Assembly: GCA_951799405.1 (NCBI GenBank)
Contig: OX637353.1
Span: forward strand, 2,666,001-2,730,000
Reading direction: 5' to 3'
Length of the DNA stretch: 64,000 nucleotides
DNA from: Agapetus fuscipes
Taxonomy: Eukaryota > Arthropoda > Insecta > Trichoptera > Glossosomatidae
The translations under genes were made by a program, and so were the position numbers. Below, piece by piece: positions 34,461-45,196 of the stretch; the first letter of the stretch is position 1; each line of letters opens with the position of its first letter. The notes under the pieces were generated by a model that did not search any database, was not told the origin of the DNA, and saw only the letters and a program-made list of their open reading frames with translations.

Positions 34461-34797
34461 TAGGTCGGGGAAAAAGCTTCTTCGCATTTCAAATGGAAAT
34501 TCAGGTCATTTTTTTTCAAAGTTAATTTAAATTTAACTACAGTACATATGTGCAATTTTGTTTGTAATCTATCTGCCATCTTGTAGGTAGAGACATGATC
34601 CCGATGCTGTAGAAATTTTGGGACTTCTGATGAAAAAAATGCAACAAATAGTTTTGGCAGTTCTCTCTTGATGTTAACCTGACACTGCCTAAAAAATTCT
34701 GAAGAGACCGAAACAGGTGAAAATCTGAAGGTGCAAGATCAGGACTATATACCTGAATTTTCATATAAAATTGCGAAGAAACTTTTTCCCCGACCTA
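34461..34797 (-). mobile_element. Deleted mariner element (333 bp plus TA duplication)
   Basis: The inverted repeats ggtcggggaaaaagcttctt (34463 onward) and its near-inverse ending at 34795 are flanked by TA at 34461-34462 and 34796-34797. The arms hold about 26 bp with few mismatches. Full mariners are about 1.3 kb, so roughly 1 kb is missing. The remaining coding piece is the transposase C-terminus on the minus strand. It cannot make its own transposase but keeps both ends. Confidence 0.9.
34537..34764 (-). pseudogene. mariner transposase, C-terminal remnant
   Basis: The frame holds YSPDLAPSDFHLFRSLQNFL and then LTSRENCQNYLLHFF, NFYSIGIMSLPTRWQ. This is the well-known C-terminal block of mariner transposases, including the region of the third catalytic aspartate of the D,D34D triad. 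Everything upstream (helix-turn-helix DNA-binding part and the first two aspartates) is gone, and the first few residues of the frame come from the sequence next to the inverted repeat. Confidence 0.85.
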
Positions 34798-35689
34798 ATT
34801 TGTTAGTACCTACATGTGATGCTGTACAGGTATGTTTATGTGGAGAAGTCTGTGGGTATTCTTGCAGAATGCAATTTCTCTGCCATCAATCTTCCCTTGA
34901 GGCGTGTGAGAGAGTGCAGACGGTATCTCGTTACTGAGGGAACTTATTCAAAGCGCCAATTGATTGTTACCCAGTGGAGTTGCCACACCGGCGCGGATGT
35001 GGGCTCCGTACAATTTGCATGCAGAGAGCTGGGGCTGAGGTTTGTTGCCAACGCGCTTCATATATACGTGAAATACAGAGTAAGGTGCATTGAGGTATTA
35101 TATTTAAGTGGACATGAAAAAAACATACGGCACTGAAGCATACCAGCAGACAAAGCTGTCAGCTGAAGCAGTCAAATACAATAAAATGATAAATAATCAA
35201 GAAAAACCTTATGTTTTCTTGCTTTCTACATCAAGTGTTTCTACACTCAGTAATTACACATCCCATGATGTTTTAAAATAATGTCTATTTTTTTAAACTG
35301 TCAAATTCACCAACTCAAACAATCAAAACGTGTGTGCACAATTTTCAAGCAGAGATGACGTTTAGTACCATAAGCCAATAATGCAGACAAATTTTCCATC
35401 CTCTCTCACTCTTTCTACGAAAGGACGATTTGCCTTGAGGTAGATAGAAACAGGTACATAGCGTATATTGGCGATAAAATAGTTTCGGCTCCACTTACAT
35501 TCTACCTCAATGGTAGGATGTGTTAGGTTGAGAATATGGTGTAGGTATCTAGTCTACCGACTATGCAATCGTTCAAGATTTCGCTAAAGTTCTGTTGATT
35601 ATATATTTTTCTGTATTTTTTCATGTTTAAGTTCAATCACTCTATTTTTCCGTATTAACTTACACAGTGAGAAAAATAATCAACTTAGA
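34798..35689. other. Intergenic sequence, nothing recognised
   Basis: A 106-codon frame at 34816-35136 has no domain and overlaps another chance frame. Confidence 0.45.
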
Positions 35690-35929
35690 TTTTGTAGGGT
35701 TTGTCTATTCACACAGTGAAAATTCATTTTATTCAAAATAAAATTATTTTTTCTTAAACGTAGTTTAATTTTCACAATACTATTTTATATCTCGAGCACT
35801 TTGGACCGTCAATACCGTCAATACAATTACTCTTGATAATGACCTGAGTATTGACGGTTGAAAGTGCTCGAGATATAAAATAGTATTGTGAAAATTAAAC
35901 TACGTTTAAGAAAAAATAATTTTATTTTG
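35690..35929. repeat. Penelope-like repeat arms forming an 81-bp palindrome
   Basis: The arms at 35734-35814 and 35849-35929 are inverted copies with one or two mismatches, separated by 34 bp. The right arm equals the start of this window (1-92). The left side continues outward to 35690 with 'attttgtagggtttgtctattcac', which reappears inverted at 58862-58900. The spacer contains 'cttgataatgacctgag', ahead of the hairpin and TTGAAAG motif. Confidence 0.75.
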
Positions 35930-38110
35930 AATAATCAACTTGTATTAATTATTTTCGTCATGAAATTCAAACTTTCCGAGGGATGTGTTTATTATAAAGA
36001 AACAATAAACAGCGGAATATTGACCTTTTCTTACAAAAAATGCGAGAGTAGATATAAGATGGTTAAGAGAAAAGTCATGTATAGGATGCGCTGTTGGTGT
36101 TTGTTCAAGGAGGTTAAGATCTAATCTGGGTTGTATAGCCAAGGATGGCAATAATGATGATTGAAAAGTCAAGGATTTTACCTACATACACAGGCTATAA
36201 ATAAGTTAAACAACAATGGACTCATTATGCAACCTTGTGTAACTCCCTAGTACAAATTCGAAAATTACACACACCCCTTATGCAAAAAAAATAAAAATAT
36301 TTGTGTATGTGTATTGTGTAATAGTACTCGCCGAGTTTTCCGAGCCATTAAGAAGTAAATGTGGCGTGAAATATTTATTCAAGTGAAAGAATAACTTGTT
36401 TCCATTGTGAGAATTCATACAACAAGTGATTCGAAGGATTTTCACCTACAGCAGAACATGAAAAAATAAACAATACAAACAATTTTACTATATATGATTA
36501 ATTACTTAAGTAAAACGAGTTCACGTATAATTACAGGTAACCGGAAAAAAAATATTGTAATTAAATTCTTGAAAATTTGATTGTTACAACGATAACTTGA
36601 AAGAATGATGTCAATTTTTTTTACCCTTAAATATTCCTAAATAGGTTTCCGCCTGTTTCTTGAGTGGGTAGATAAAAATGTGTGAGCTGCATCACTCTTT
36701 ACATACAAACAAAACTGTGTTCACAATTATTTGCTTTTTGAAAAAACATTTACTTGGAATGGGTTCAAGTTCATTCTGAAGGTTTCCCTTAAAGGGCTAT
36801 TCTAATATTTTCATTTGATTCTGGCTTAAAATGCTACAAATTTGTTGGAGTTCACAGCATTGTATTGAATTGATTGTTAGTCGTTAATCAGCGACTGTAT
36901 CTAGAAAGCCTCAGCCATATTTCAGCGCTGCTTTTGTTAATTGAATGATCTCTGATTACTCGAGTAATCTGGATCTTCCCATCCCCTCCACTTTCCCTTT
37001 GCACTCGAGCGCTGCGTATTAATTTAAATAATTTTCTCATCTCTCTTTTATGACGAAGGAATTAAAACATTTTTGATGTTGTCGCGTTTTGACATATTTA
37101 ATTTTTTACGCAATTATTTATTCTTGAATATTTTGAATCCAAGTTTTTGTTTCAATCAGTATTTTGTATGCCAGATTTCAAAACAATACACACTTGGCTA
37201 TTATCGGTGCTATTCATTGTCAGTGGTATATTATGTTCTCACAAATATGCCAATTTTATACAAGTTTTCGAATTATATTATCCTGATTTTATTATCAAAC
37301 TTAAAAAAAAAACGTTAACACAAAAAAATCACATAAATAAGATGCTGAATTATTTTCTCAACTATGTCTATTCTAGTTGGTATTTGGAAGATATAGTTTA
37401 TTATTTGACTGACTGTGAATAACTTTGTAAGTCATTATGACGTCAAACAGTAAAACAAAGTTACAAAAAAAATAATAAAATACTTGAAAAAGTAATGGCA
37501 AAACAATGGGCTCGTCAATTTCGTATCCAGAGATTCAAGGATTTTTTTCGCTATTTTGGCGCGAGAGTAAAAGCAATCCAAACTCATTCTCTTATATTTC
37601 TGCCGAATCATCTTTTGCGTATAACTTACTGAAAGGCGGTGGTTGTTGTACAACTATGGATCGGTATTGTAAAGACTCCTAAGCTTTAGAATATTTGAAA
37701 TACAATTTATATTAAGTATGTGACGTAGGTACTCGTTGAGAAGGTTATATTTTTATTATCAACTTGACACTTAAGATTTTTTGATCCTGACTCTTCGTAT
37801 AACTATAAATGTTCTTCTCATTCAAATAAAAAATGCCTAGAACAGAATTAAGAAGCACTGTGTAGTTTGCAATACGATTTATGCCGGGAGAAGGAAAGTG
37901 ATGGATACGAGGAAACACATGTTTTCATACGATAGATAAACCACTGGTTATGTTTTTTTTTCAGAATGTCTCTCTTGGAAAAGTAATTAGCGTAAGACTG
38001 TTTCTCTCACCTGTATAAATAAATAATTTCCACACCCTATTCACACGATTTTTTGTATAATTATGTATTGCACCAATATAATGTAGATTATACTTTTTAT
38101 ATTATTTTAG
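35930..38110. other. AT-rich intergenic sequence, nothing recognised
   Basis: There are chance frames only. Confidence 0.5.
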
Positions 38111-38166
38111 AAGGTACAGATGATCACCAATCTTCATTAGAAGTGATATCAAAAGAAGAAGAAGAA
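38111..38166 (+). other. Candidate small internal exon (56 bp)
   Basis: A T-rich tract ending 'ttatattattttag' precedes the segment, and 'gtaagtgt', a consensus donor, follows at 38167. In the only frame without stops it encodes GTDDHQSSLEVISKEEEE, an acidic peptide ending in four glutamates, entered in phase 2. The two flanking signals are among the best splice sites read in this window. A 56-bp exon with no partner exon is easily produced by chance, so this remains a candidate only. Confidence 0.3.
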
Positions 38167-38282
38167 GTAAGTGTATATGTTCATAAGCTTTGAATTTAAT
38201 AAACGTGTTTGTACTGCTAAAGTAAGCACAAAGGCTTAGGTTCATATAAGTGGGCATCGAAATTTAATATCATTTTATCTGA
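38167..38282. other. Short spacer
   Basis: It may be intron or intergenic; nothing recognised. Confidence 0.3.
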
Positions 38283-38350
38283 CAGCATTCGAATCTAAAT
38301 TTTCCCACTCAGAAAGTGCACACTCTACAATCTGAGCTATTGATCGGTCT
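38283..38350 (-). repeat. tRNA-like SINE head, minus strand
   Basis: On the minus strand 'caatagctcagattgtagag' (A-box position) and 'gattcgaatgc' (B-box position) lie about 35 bp apart. It resembles the SINE-B head but is more diverged, and its body is not recognisable. It is not a functional tRNA, since the acceptor stem does not pair. Confidence 0.5.
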
Positions 38351-39314
38351 ACGTTTACCTGTCAAAAATAAAAAATACCGATATTTTTATGTCAGTTTAT
38401 CAATACAAAAACCCTAGCTACCTGTCTCGGGCCTGAAAGAAGCGCTGAAATTACTGGAGAATATTACTACAGAGTGTATCATAAAAACCTGCCGGGAGGT
38501 TTTTGTATTTTTCCTTTTTCCATCAACACGTAAAAACTTGAAAAATCGAGTTTCATAACCTCCGCAAAGTCTTTTACTGGGCTTGATTGAATAGCTCGTA
38601 AATAGCGGGAAATGTTGAAGGCTTTGGAGGAGAGAGAGACAGGCCTCTCTATAGAGAAATATAAAAGATTCCATCCGCTACTACATCATTTCCAATCGTA
38701 TCTACATTTTTTTTTCTTTCAAATTATAAACTATCTGTGCTTATGTCGTGAAAAAAAAAGACAAATATGTTAAGCTTTAGAAATATTTGGATTTTTTTGT
38801 ACTCTGACAATAATCAGTTTTATTCACCATATTGTCTTCTATTGCTTAATTTGAATTAAGAACAAGACATGTACTTACTTTTTATGCTTGCACACATATA
38901 TAATATTTACTTAAGTTTCCCGTTTTTTGTACATTTTTATTTTAAAAACGTTCCTATCTATTATTTTAAATATTTTTAACAGCAAATAAAATCGGTTTTC
39001 TTGGAAAAGTTCAGTGAACATTTCAGTACATCAATCGATAAGACATAAGTTCGTTGAGCTCCTTGATATTTTCTATAAATATTGTAATCAAACCGTGGAC
39101 TGTATGACGTATAAGAGATCCATATTTATGCTGTTCTCGACTGTGGAATATTTATCGAAAAAGTGTCAAAAAAGCTTATGCATCGGGTCACAAATGTGAA
39201 ATGAGGTGGACAGCTTGCGATAGAGGCTGAAAGGCAAAAAATATAAATACCTACTTACAACATACAAGTTCACCTTTACAAGAGAGGGTATCCCAATCGT
39301 CAGAGATACTGTGT
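38351..39314. other. Intergenic sequence, nothing recognised
   Basis: An 86-codon minus-strand frame at 38414-38674 has no recognised features. Confidence 0.45.
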
Positions 39315-39392
39315 AATTTAAGTTGCAAAGATATATAACATTTGAGATTCATATTTCATAAATGCATTCCCACAAGCAAACACCTATATTCA
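39315..39392 (-). repeat. SINE-A tail-side fragment
   Basis: 'agttgcaaagatatataac' and 'gcattcccacaagcaaacacc' match the A2 tail half; the head half is missing. Confidence 0.65.
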
Positions 39393-40468
39393 AACGTGTT
39401 TGTGAGACAAAGTTCACGTTTTTGTCATGTCCTGCAAAATAATTTGAAATATTATCTGCGCTGCAACAAATTCTTCATGTTCTTGAAGTATTTGATTGAT
39501 TGATTTAATTTGAAGCCTCTTTATATTTTTTATGTTTATAGAATATTAAATAATTTGATTTAAAAATATACAAGTTTCTGTCTACCTACGTTAATTTAAA
39601 AATCAAAGAATTGGATTTTGTAAATTTCAAACTTGAATTGCGAACAATCACCTAATCATTACTTTTATGGCTATAAGACAATTTGCAGGCAAATACATTT
39701 GTACATTTTACCTAACATATCCGCGTAAAAAAGATCAAATAAGTATATGCAGAAAAATATATTATATGTAGCTCCCGACTTGTTATATTTCCTGAAACAA
39801 CAACATTTTATAGACTTTGACAAACAATGGACACAATGCAGCTCTTGAATACATGGAGAACAAGTTTCGTTAAGTTAGGAATTTGTTCTGAAGCTTTGTG
39901 GCTCTCAGCTGACCGCAAATGGCTTATTGTACGCGTGGAAAATGGCATCAACAAAGGAAATAAATATGAGTATTGTATGAAAAGTATCACATGTTTACGC
40001 CCTAATATTGCACGTTCGTGAATAAAGAAGTAAAACTTGCATTTTTTACCTCAAATCTGACAAGCTGCGTTCGCGGCAGATCCCCAGTAATCATTACAGA
40101 TCTCTTTTATTTTTCCTTGCATCAATTTTCAAAAAACAGTCCAAGGTATTATTGGTGTGAATATCTATGCAATACCAATTGAGTCGATTCCAAACCGATT
40201 CCGGCAATCTAAGACTTTTTATAAATATCATTTAAAATGTATGGAAACGGTGGAATAATGACTCTGTTTCTATACAATTTTACAATTTTCTTCAAAAAGC
40301 CTAAGTTGCGCGCCTATCGTCCTATCCGACTTAATTTCCAAGGTATATTTAGCTTTACAGCAACTGGGTATTGCTTGAATTTTCTCGTAGTAGTAGTTAT
40401 TATGTTTCATACTGATTAAGATATTTTTCACTAAATTAATTAATTACCATAATATAATAATAATATTA
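39393..40468. other. Intergenic sequence, nothing recognised
   Basis: A SINE-C-like scrap may lie at about 40345-40390 ('ctttacagcaactgggtatt'). Confidence 0.4.
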
Positions 40469-40757
40469 GGATGATTTATTTGGTGAGCGCTGTTTTTGTG
40501 TGTATAAACCCTCAAGAGCCCTCTGCGAGCTTGGTCGTCGCTGTAGAAAGCGCCAACTCTCAAACAAGACCCAGTTGTTGTAAGGTTGTATGGACCTTTC
40601 AGTGACCGGTCTTTGGTAAAGGTCTATGAATTTTTCAACTCAGCGAAGAGCACATTCGAAATATAAATGGTATATTTTTGTGCTCCGCCGGGATCCAAAT
40701 CCACAACCTTCCATTTACGAGTCCGAAGTGTGGCCACAACGGACTACGGACCGGTCC
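40469..40757 (-). repeat. tRNA-derived SINE-C, near full length
   Basis: On the minus strand the head reads 'gaccggtccgtagtccgttg' with a B box 'ggatttggatccc' ending in ggagcac, followed by 'gcgaagagcaca', the 'tttaccaaagaccggtcac' block, 'gtccatacaacc', and a 3' end 'gcgctcaccaaataaatcat' plus an (att)-rich tail. The match to 59188-59570 is clear. Confidence 0.8.
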
Positions 40758-41205
40758 ACCATGCTACTATATAACAAAAAATATAGTCCAATTTATGTAT
40801 TACATATCTGTAATACAAGTGATATCAGATGTGCAGTGTTGAACAGGCTCTGGCCAAACAGATACTGTGGGGACGAGGAGGCTTCCTGACAACTTCGTGA
40901 AAGACTCTGAAAACTTTCCAGGGCGCTGATTCGTATCGAATTTATCATAGTTGGACACAAAACAGACGAGAGGACTGTATCTTGATAAACTTGCGTTTCA
41001 TGTCCGAGGACTTAGCAAAGGTGAAGGGTGATACAATTAAATATAAGAAGTAGGGTATGAGGTTATCTCACCATATGAATTCATAAGCAGGTAATTGTAT
41101 GTTTGCGTTGACAAAGCTTTCCCTGAAAACGGTGTGGTGTTGAACAAGTGTCCTTAATATCGAATAAACTCCGCACATGAGTTGACGATAAAGTTGTGAC
41201 ATAAG
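40758..41205. other. Intergenic sequence, nothing recognised
   Basis: A slightly GC-rich, coding-like patch (40830-41050) matches no family seen elsewhere. Confidence 0.4.
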
Positions 41206-42129
41206 ATGGTTGAGTTGCTACAGAAAATGCAAACAAATAGCTTGTTATTGGTTTTTCAGGACAGTGAAAAAACCAAGACAGTGAAAGACCAAGAAAAAAC
41301 TGAAGTAATGTGGATGACTTCTCCAAATAGAGCACACATGATAGACAACAACACCCCTATAAAATTGTCTAATGTTGACATTTTGCCTTCATCTTGTATC
41401 AAACTCCTAGGAGTTCATCTAGACAGTTGTCTGACTATGAAAGTTCAAATAAATAAGACCGTTAGTTCAAGTTTCTACGGATTACGGCAAATCAAGCTTG
41501 TTAATAACTGTCTACCAATCGAAGCAAGGAAAGCTTTAGTAAATGCATTTGTGGTATCTAAAATAGACTACTGCAATAGCTCATATGCAGGCCAACCAAA
41601 ATGTCAATTGAATAGGCTACAATTGGTTGTAAATGCGTGCGCTCGCATGATTGCTGGTCAGTCGAAATTTACACACATTACTCCTCTTCTCCACAAGCTT
41701 CACTGGCTCCGTATACCGGAGCGAATCGAGTTCAAAGTGTGCACGATGGTCCACAAAGCTTTATTTGGAAAAACACTCAAATATCTCGCTGATTTAATCA
41801 AACCAGTCACCCTCGGCAAAAAAAGCCTTACACTGCGCTCGGCTGAGACTGGAGCCAAATCAAGGATTAAAGAACCTACAAGAAGAGTCAACACAATATT
41901 TGGAGAGCGTGTGTTTGCAGTTGCTGGCCCTCTGGCCTGGAACCACCTGCCACATCATGTGAGAGAGCTACAGGACCATGGAAAGTTCCGGAATGCACTG
42001 AAGACAAGCAAATTTCTGGCATCGTTTGCACCAGCGCCCACGAAACGGTGCTATACAGAAATCATCAACTCATCATCATCATCAGCGGTCCCATCAAAAT
42101 GTGACGTTTTAAATTCAAAATTAGGATGA
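41206..42129 (+). pseudogene. LINE-L: C-terminal half of a CR1/L2-like reverse transcriptase
   Basis: This is the longest frame in the window (307 codons). From about residue 30 it follows the family pattern: KTEVMW, CIKLLGVHLDSCLTMK, FYGLRQI, LVNAFVVSKIDYCNS, LNRLQLVVNACARMI, ITPLLHKLHWLRIPERIEFK, then VFAVAGPLAWNHLPHHVREL and a final FRNALKTSKFL. This is the RT thumb and C-terminal extension of CR1/L2-type non-LTR retrotransposons. The first 25-30 residues do not fit and mark the 5' truncation or a deletion. The palm with the catalytic aspartates and the endonuclease are absent. The normal stop is lost: the frame reads on through the 3' UTR and its (atc)n tail near 42062-42083. Insertion was by target-primed reverse transcription, as the truncation and tail imply. 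The frame is intact, so it may be younger than the other LINE pieces. Confidence 0.9.
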
Positions 42130-42906
42130 GTCTATTTGTGACCGTATACGTAGTTTAATAATCGTAGTTTTTTTTAACCAATTAAGCTTTCGATACGATA
42201 CATTTATATAGGTACATATGTAACCTACATTGTTAAATAAAAAATGTAAGACAAGTTTTTTTAAATTTTTCATTGTCTAAAGTCGTGTAAAAATCTAAAA
42301 AACAGTCCTAGCATTTAAAACCTACGCTACTGTTATCTGAAATATATTTATGACGTAATATAAAAGTTAACTTCTCCTTGTTTCTGTTGTGACTTGTTTT
42401 TTTGCGTTATCTTTCTTCTGGGTTATCTTTCCTTTTCTGGTGATCTTCACTGGCATTTATTTATGAAAAGTTAAACAGGTGTTTTATTGATGAAAAAGTT
42501 TTTTGGCAACAATTTTCAGTCTATTTCAGTTTATTATCTTTAGAAACTTAGATAACAAAGTATGGGCTTTTCAAATTGAAGTAATGTTAGTGTTTATTTT
42601 ATTATTTGTTTTACCCACTGTGAATTTCACTTTTAATATGAAATGAACTAAAATACTTGGGATAAAAGATCTGTCAAGTTATTAGTACAGTACGAAGTGA
42701 CAATGGTTTCTCTAGAAACGGACGCCTTTCTCCTGGAGAGACGGAGTCTGGTTGGTTTTCTTTAATAGAGCAGCTGTAATGACAAAACCTTTGTGATGGG
42801 AACAAAGGCCGCGGGAGGAGCTGACACCAGAGTACTCGCTGGAGAAGGAACGATGACAACAGACTTTAAAATATAAACGTACACTATTTTTTGTTAAAAA
42901 AAAATG
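42130..42906. other. Intergenic sequence, nothing recognised
   Basis: A GC-richer patch (42690-42850) was not identified. Confidence 0.4.
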
Positions 42907-43023
42907 TTTGAAAAATTTATAAAACCTTTACCAATGACCGGTCACCAAAGGTCCATCCAGCTTTACGGCAACTGGGTCTTGCTTGAGAATTGGCGATTTG
43001 CAGCGACGACGATCAAGCTCGTA
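42907..43023 (+). repeat. SINE-C 3' portion
   Basis: It starts inside SINE-C at 'gaaaaatttataaaaccttt' and ends at 'gcgacgacgatcaagctcgt', immediately upstream of a SINE-B copy. The tRNA-like head is missing. Confidence 0.7.
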
Positions 43024-43026
43024 AAA

Positions 43027-43292
43027 AGCTCGATAGCTCAATTGGTAGAATGCTTGCATTCCATACCGAGAGCAAGGGTTCGATCTCAAAAGTTTACTCA
43101 GCCTTTACAAGAAATGAGAACCAGCCCCCCCGGGAGCTGGAAAACTCCCACTTCAACTGAAAGTGGTTGGCGTGAGGCCGGTTCCCTTACCTGTAAAAAT
43201 AAATAGGTCCCGAAGCGCCATATGAGAACCCTTCGGGGAAACGCAGGCAAGAAGTTATACTACATGTATGTGTAGCTTAGTTGCGTTAGTTG
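43027..43292 (+). repeat. tRNA-derived SINE-B, best-preserved copy
   Basis: The head has a clear A box (tagctcaattgg) and B box (gggttcgatct) 35 bp apart. The body carries 'tttactcagcctttaca', 'gagctggaaaactccca', 'gtggttggcgtgaggccgg' and 'ttacctgtaaaaataaat', and ends 'gtgtagcttagttgcgtt'. Head-like sequence with RNA polymerase III boxes defines it as tRNA-derived. It is directly downstream of a SINE-C piece. Confidence 0.85.
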
Positions 43293-43462
43293 CGATTATT
43301 TTCCGAAATATATCCTCTAAAACAAACAAGACTTGGAAAAAATAGACATTATTTGGTCAATTGAGTCTACAAGAGCTTAAATGTTTTTTTAAATTAGTTT
43401 TACAACAAGCATGTTCTAAGCCTACATACATAAAAATGGCATTGTCAGAATATAGTGTTTGA

Positions 43463-43715
43463 ACTTGGCCGGCCCATCCATTCCTTGTGGATAAAGCTAC
43501 GGAAAGTAGCTTTACGGAAAGTTTTTGGAAGGTCATGAGTTTGATTCACGGCAGAGTACAAAGAAATCATTTAATTTTCAATTTATGCTCTTTGCTAGGC
43601 TGAAAAATTTATTTACCTTTAAAAAAAACAGACCGGTCACCACCCATTCGCAGAAGGCTCTTGAGGTGAGATTCAGACAAAAACAGCGCTCACCAAATAA
43701 ATCATATAACGGAAT
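43463..43715 (+). repeat. SINE-C copy with decayed head
   Basis: The head position carries 'gaccggtc'-related words and 'ggtcatgagtttgattc' where the B box should be. The middle has 'atgctctttgctaggctgaaaaattt' in two pieces, and the end matches 'acagcgctcaccaaataaat'. The block between is shortened. Confidence 0.6.
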
Positions 43716-43837
43716 TATGAGTTGGTTTTCCAATGCGATCTATTGATGTATTTTTATTTCACACATGGTTGAAAGAAGAAACCATAGATCATAAAATAAA
43801 GGCAAAAACAAACATTGTTAAACAAATGAGTATAAGA

Positions 43838-44020
43838 ATGATTTATTCAGTGGGTGCTGGTTTTGAGTAAGTCACACTTCAAAAGCACACTGCGAGCTTA
43901 GTCGACGCTATGTAAAGCGCCAATTCTCAAGCAAACCCAGTTCTTGTAAGGATGGATGGATATTTAGTGAGCAGTATGTCGTGAAGGCAAATATATTTTC
44001 AACCCAGCAACAAGCAGCGA
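43838..44020 (-). repeat. SINE-C 3' part, interrupted by a LINE tail
   Basis: The minus-strand SINE-C 3' end ('atgatttattcagtgggtgc' on +) runs to 'aacccagcaacaagcagcgaag', where a LINE 3' end starts. It forms an inverted pair with 43463-43715. Confidence 0.65.
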
Positions 44021-44175
44021 AGAAAAAAATAAAATAATAATAAACTTTATTGTACACCACAAATAAATTACATTAATATTATAAACAAAAAGAGACATTA
44101 TGTACAATGGGCGGTCTTATCGCACATGGCGATATCTTAAAGACAACCTTAAAACTGAACCGGGAACCAGTAGCC
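44021..44175 (-). mobile_element. 3' end of a third LINE family
   Basis: The plus strand shows (aataat)n, then 'aaactttattgtacaccac', and 'ggcggtcttatcgcacatgg', so the element's 3' tail points left. The word around 'ggcggtcttatcgc' is familiar from LINE 3' UTRs of insects, especially Lepidoptera (from memory, not checked). No coding part remains. Confidence 0.5.
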
Positions 44176-44277
44176 TTCTGATGACGAATCGTTATCGTTA
44201 TAATCGAATCCGAATCGTTAAACCTACAGACTATGGACTGGTTAAAGTATGTCATTTCCTTAAGTCATACTAAGTAT

Positions 44278-44602
44278 TCTTGACTTATAGGCTGGTATGA
44301 GGTTAACCATCCATACTGTACACAATTATTCACTTCGCCAGTGACACCCCTGTTTTAGGGAGGGTCGGCATAAGTTGCAGTAGTTACTCTTGTGTGACTA
44401 AATCACGAAACGGCGCTATAAAGAAATCATCAACTCATCATCATCATCAGGGCTTACGTTCATTTGAGGTTTGGATTTTAATTTTAAAGTTCACATGCTG
44501 CATTTGTAAACGTGAACTTACACCTGTCTGTTTGTGGGCATGCATTTAATATGAATTTTAAATGTTTGCATATCTTTGCACCTTAGATTATAGATAGTAG
44601 GT
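44278..44602 (+). repeat. SINE-A copy split by a LINE-L tail
   Basis: The SINE runs from 'cttgacttataggctggtat' to 'ggcataagttgcag' at 44379 and resumes at 44450 with 'ggcttacgttcatttgagg', ending near 'cttagattatagatag'. The 70 bp between is foreign. The core and tail are A1 type. Confidence 0.85.
44380..44449 (+). mobile_element. 70-bp LINE-L 3' tail inserted in SINE-A
   Basis: It contains 'acgaaacggcgctataaaga', 'aatcatcaact' and (catcat)n, matching the end of the 41206-42129 LINE. The insert is 5'-truncated to its 3' UTR. A clean target duplication is not seen; a 'cag' at each edge is the best candidate. Confidence 0.8.
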
Positions 44603-44759
44603 ATAATATGAAAAAAGAAATAAAGCCAAGATATGTATTTATGAACATTTAATCCGATTACAATAAAATAAAACAGTATCAAAAGCTGAATCAAATACAA
44701 AGCATTAAAAAAAGATCCGCAACGTTATCGAGAAAAAAACAAAGAAGATATTCTCGTAA

Positions 44760-44870
44760 AACCAAGTGAGTGGTAGAATGTAATGATTGCCGAGTTTTCT
44801 GGTTAACCCCTCGGTGGTCCCTCTGGGAGGCAAGGGTTCAAGCCCGTGGCCGTGTGGGGTAAATCACCCG
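44760..44870 (+). repeat. Possible tRNA-like SINE head
   Basis: 'aagggttcaagcccgtggc' (44832-44850) has B-box form and 'gtgagtggtagaatg' upstream could be a decayed A box, but their spacing (about 65 bp) is long. No second copy was found. Confidence 0.25.
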
Positions 44871-45036
44871 CTTGTATTCTTATTGGTGGTGCGAACTCCG
44901 TTTCAGATCGACGGGCATTGTGACCCCTAAAGTAGGTTTTGTGACATGATACAACAGATACGGTTCGCTTATAATATATTATACTTATAAAAATATCCAT
45001 CCAAAAAATATCTATCAAAAATATCTAAAAAATATA

Positions 45037-45196
45037 CGGTCACTGAAAGGTCCATCCAACCTTACAACAACTGGGTCTTGCTTGAGAATTGGCGCTTTCT
45101 ACAGCGACGACCAAACTCGCAGAGGGCACTTGAGGTGTAATACACACAAAAACAGCGCTCTCCAAATAAATCATCCTAATATTATTATTATTATCT
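45037..45196 (+). repeat. SINE-C 3' portion with (att)n tail
   Basis: It runs from 'ggtcactgaaaggtccatcc' through 'actgggtcttgcttgagaat' to 'aaataaatcatcctaatatt' and a run of 'attatt'. The tRNA-like head is truncated away. Confidence 0.8.

Noticed and set aside
34816..35136. 106-codon plus-strand frame
   Set aside because: No domain, overlaps a second chance frame, no splice or promoter context.
43027..43090. Functional tRNA gene
   Set aside because: Same reason: tRNA-like boxes are followed by a repeated SINE-B body, and the anticodon arm is not well formed.
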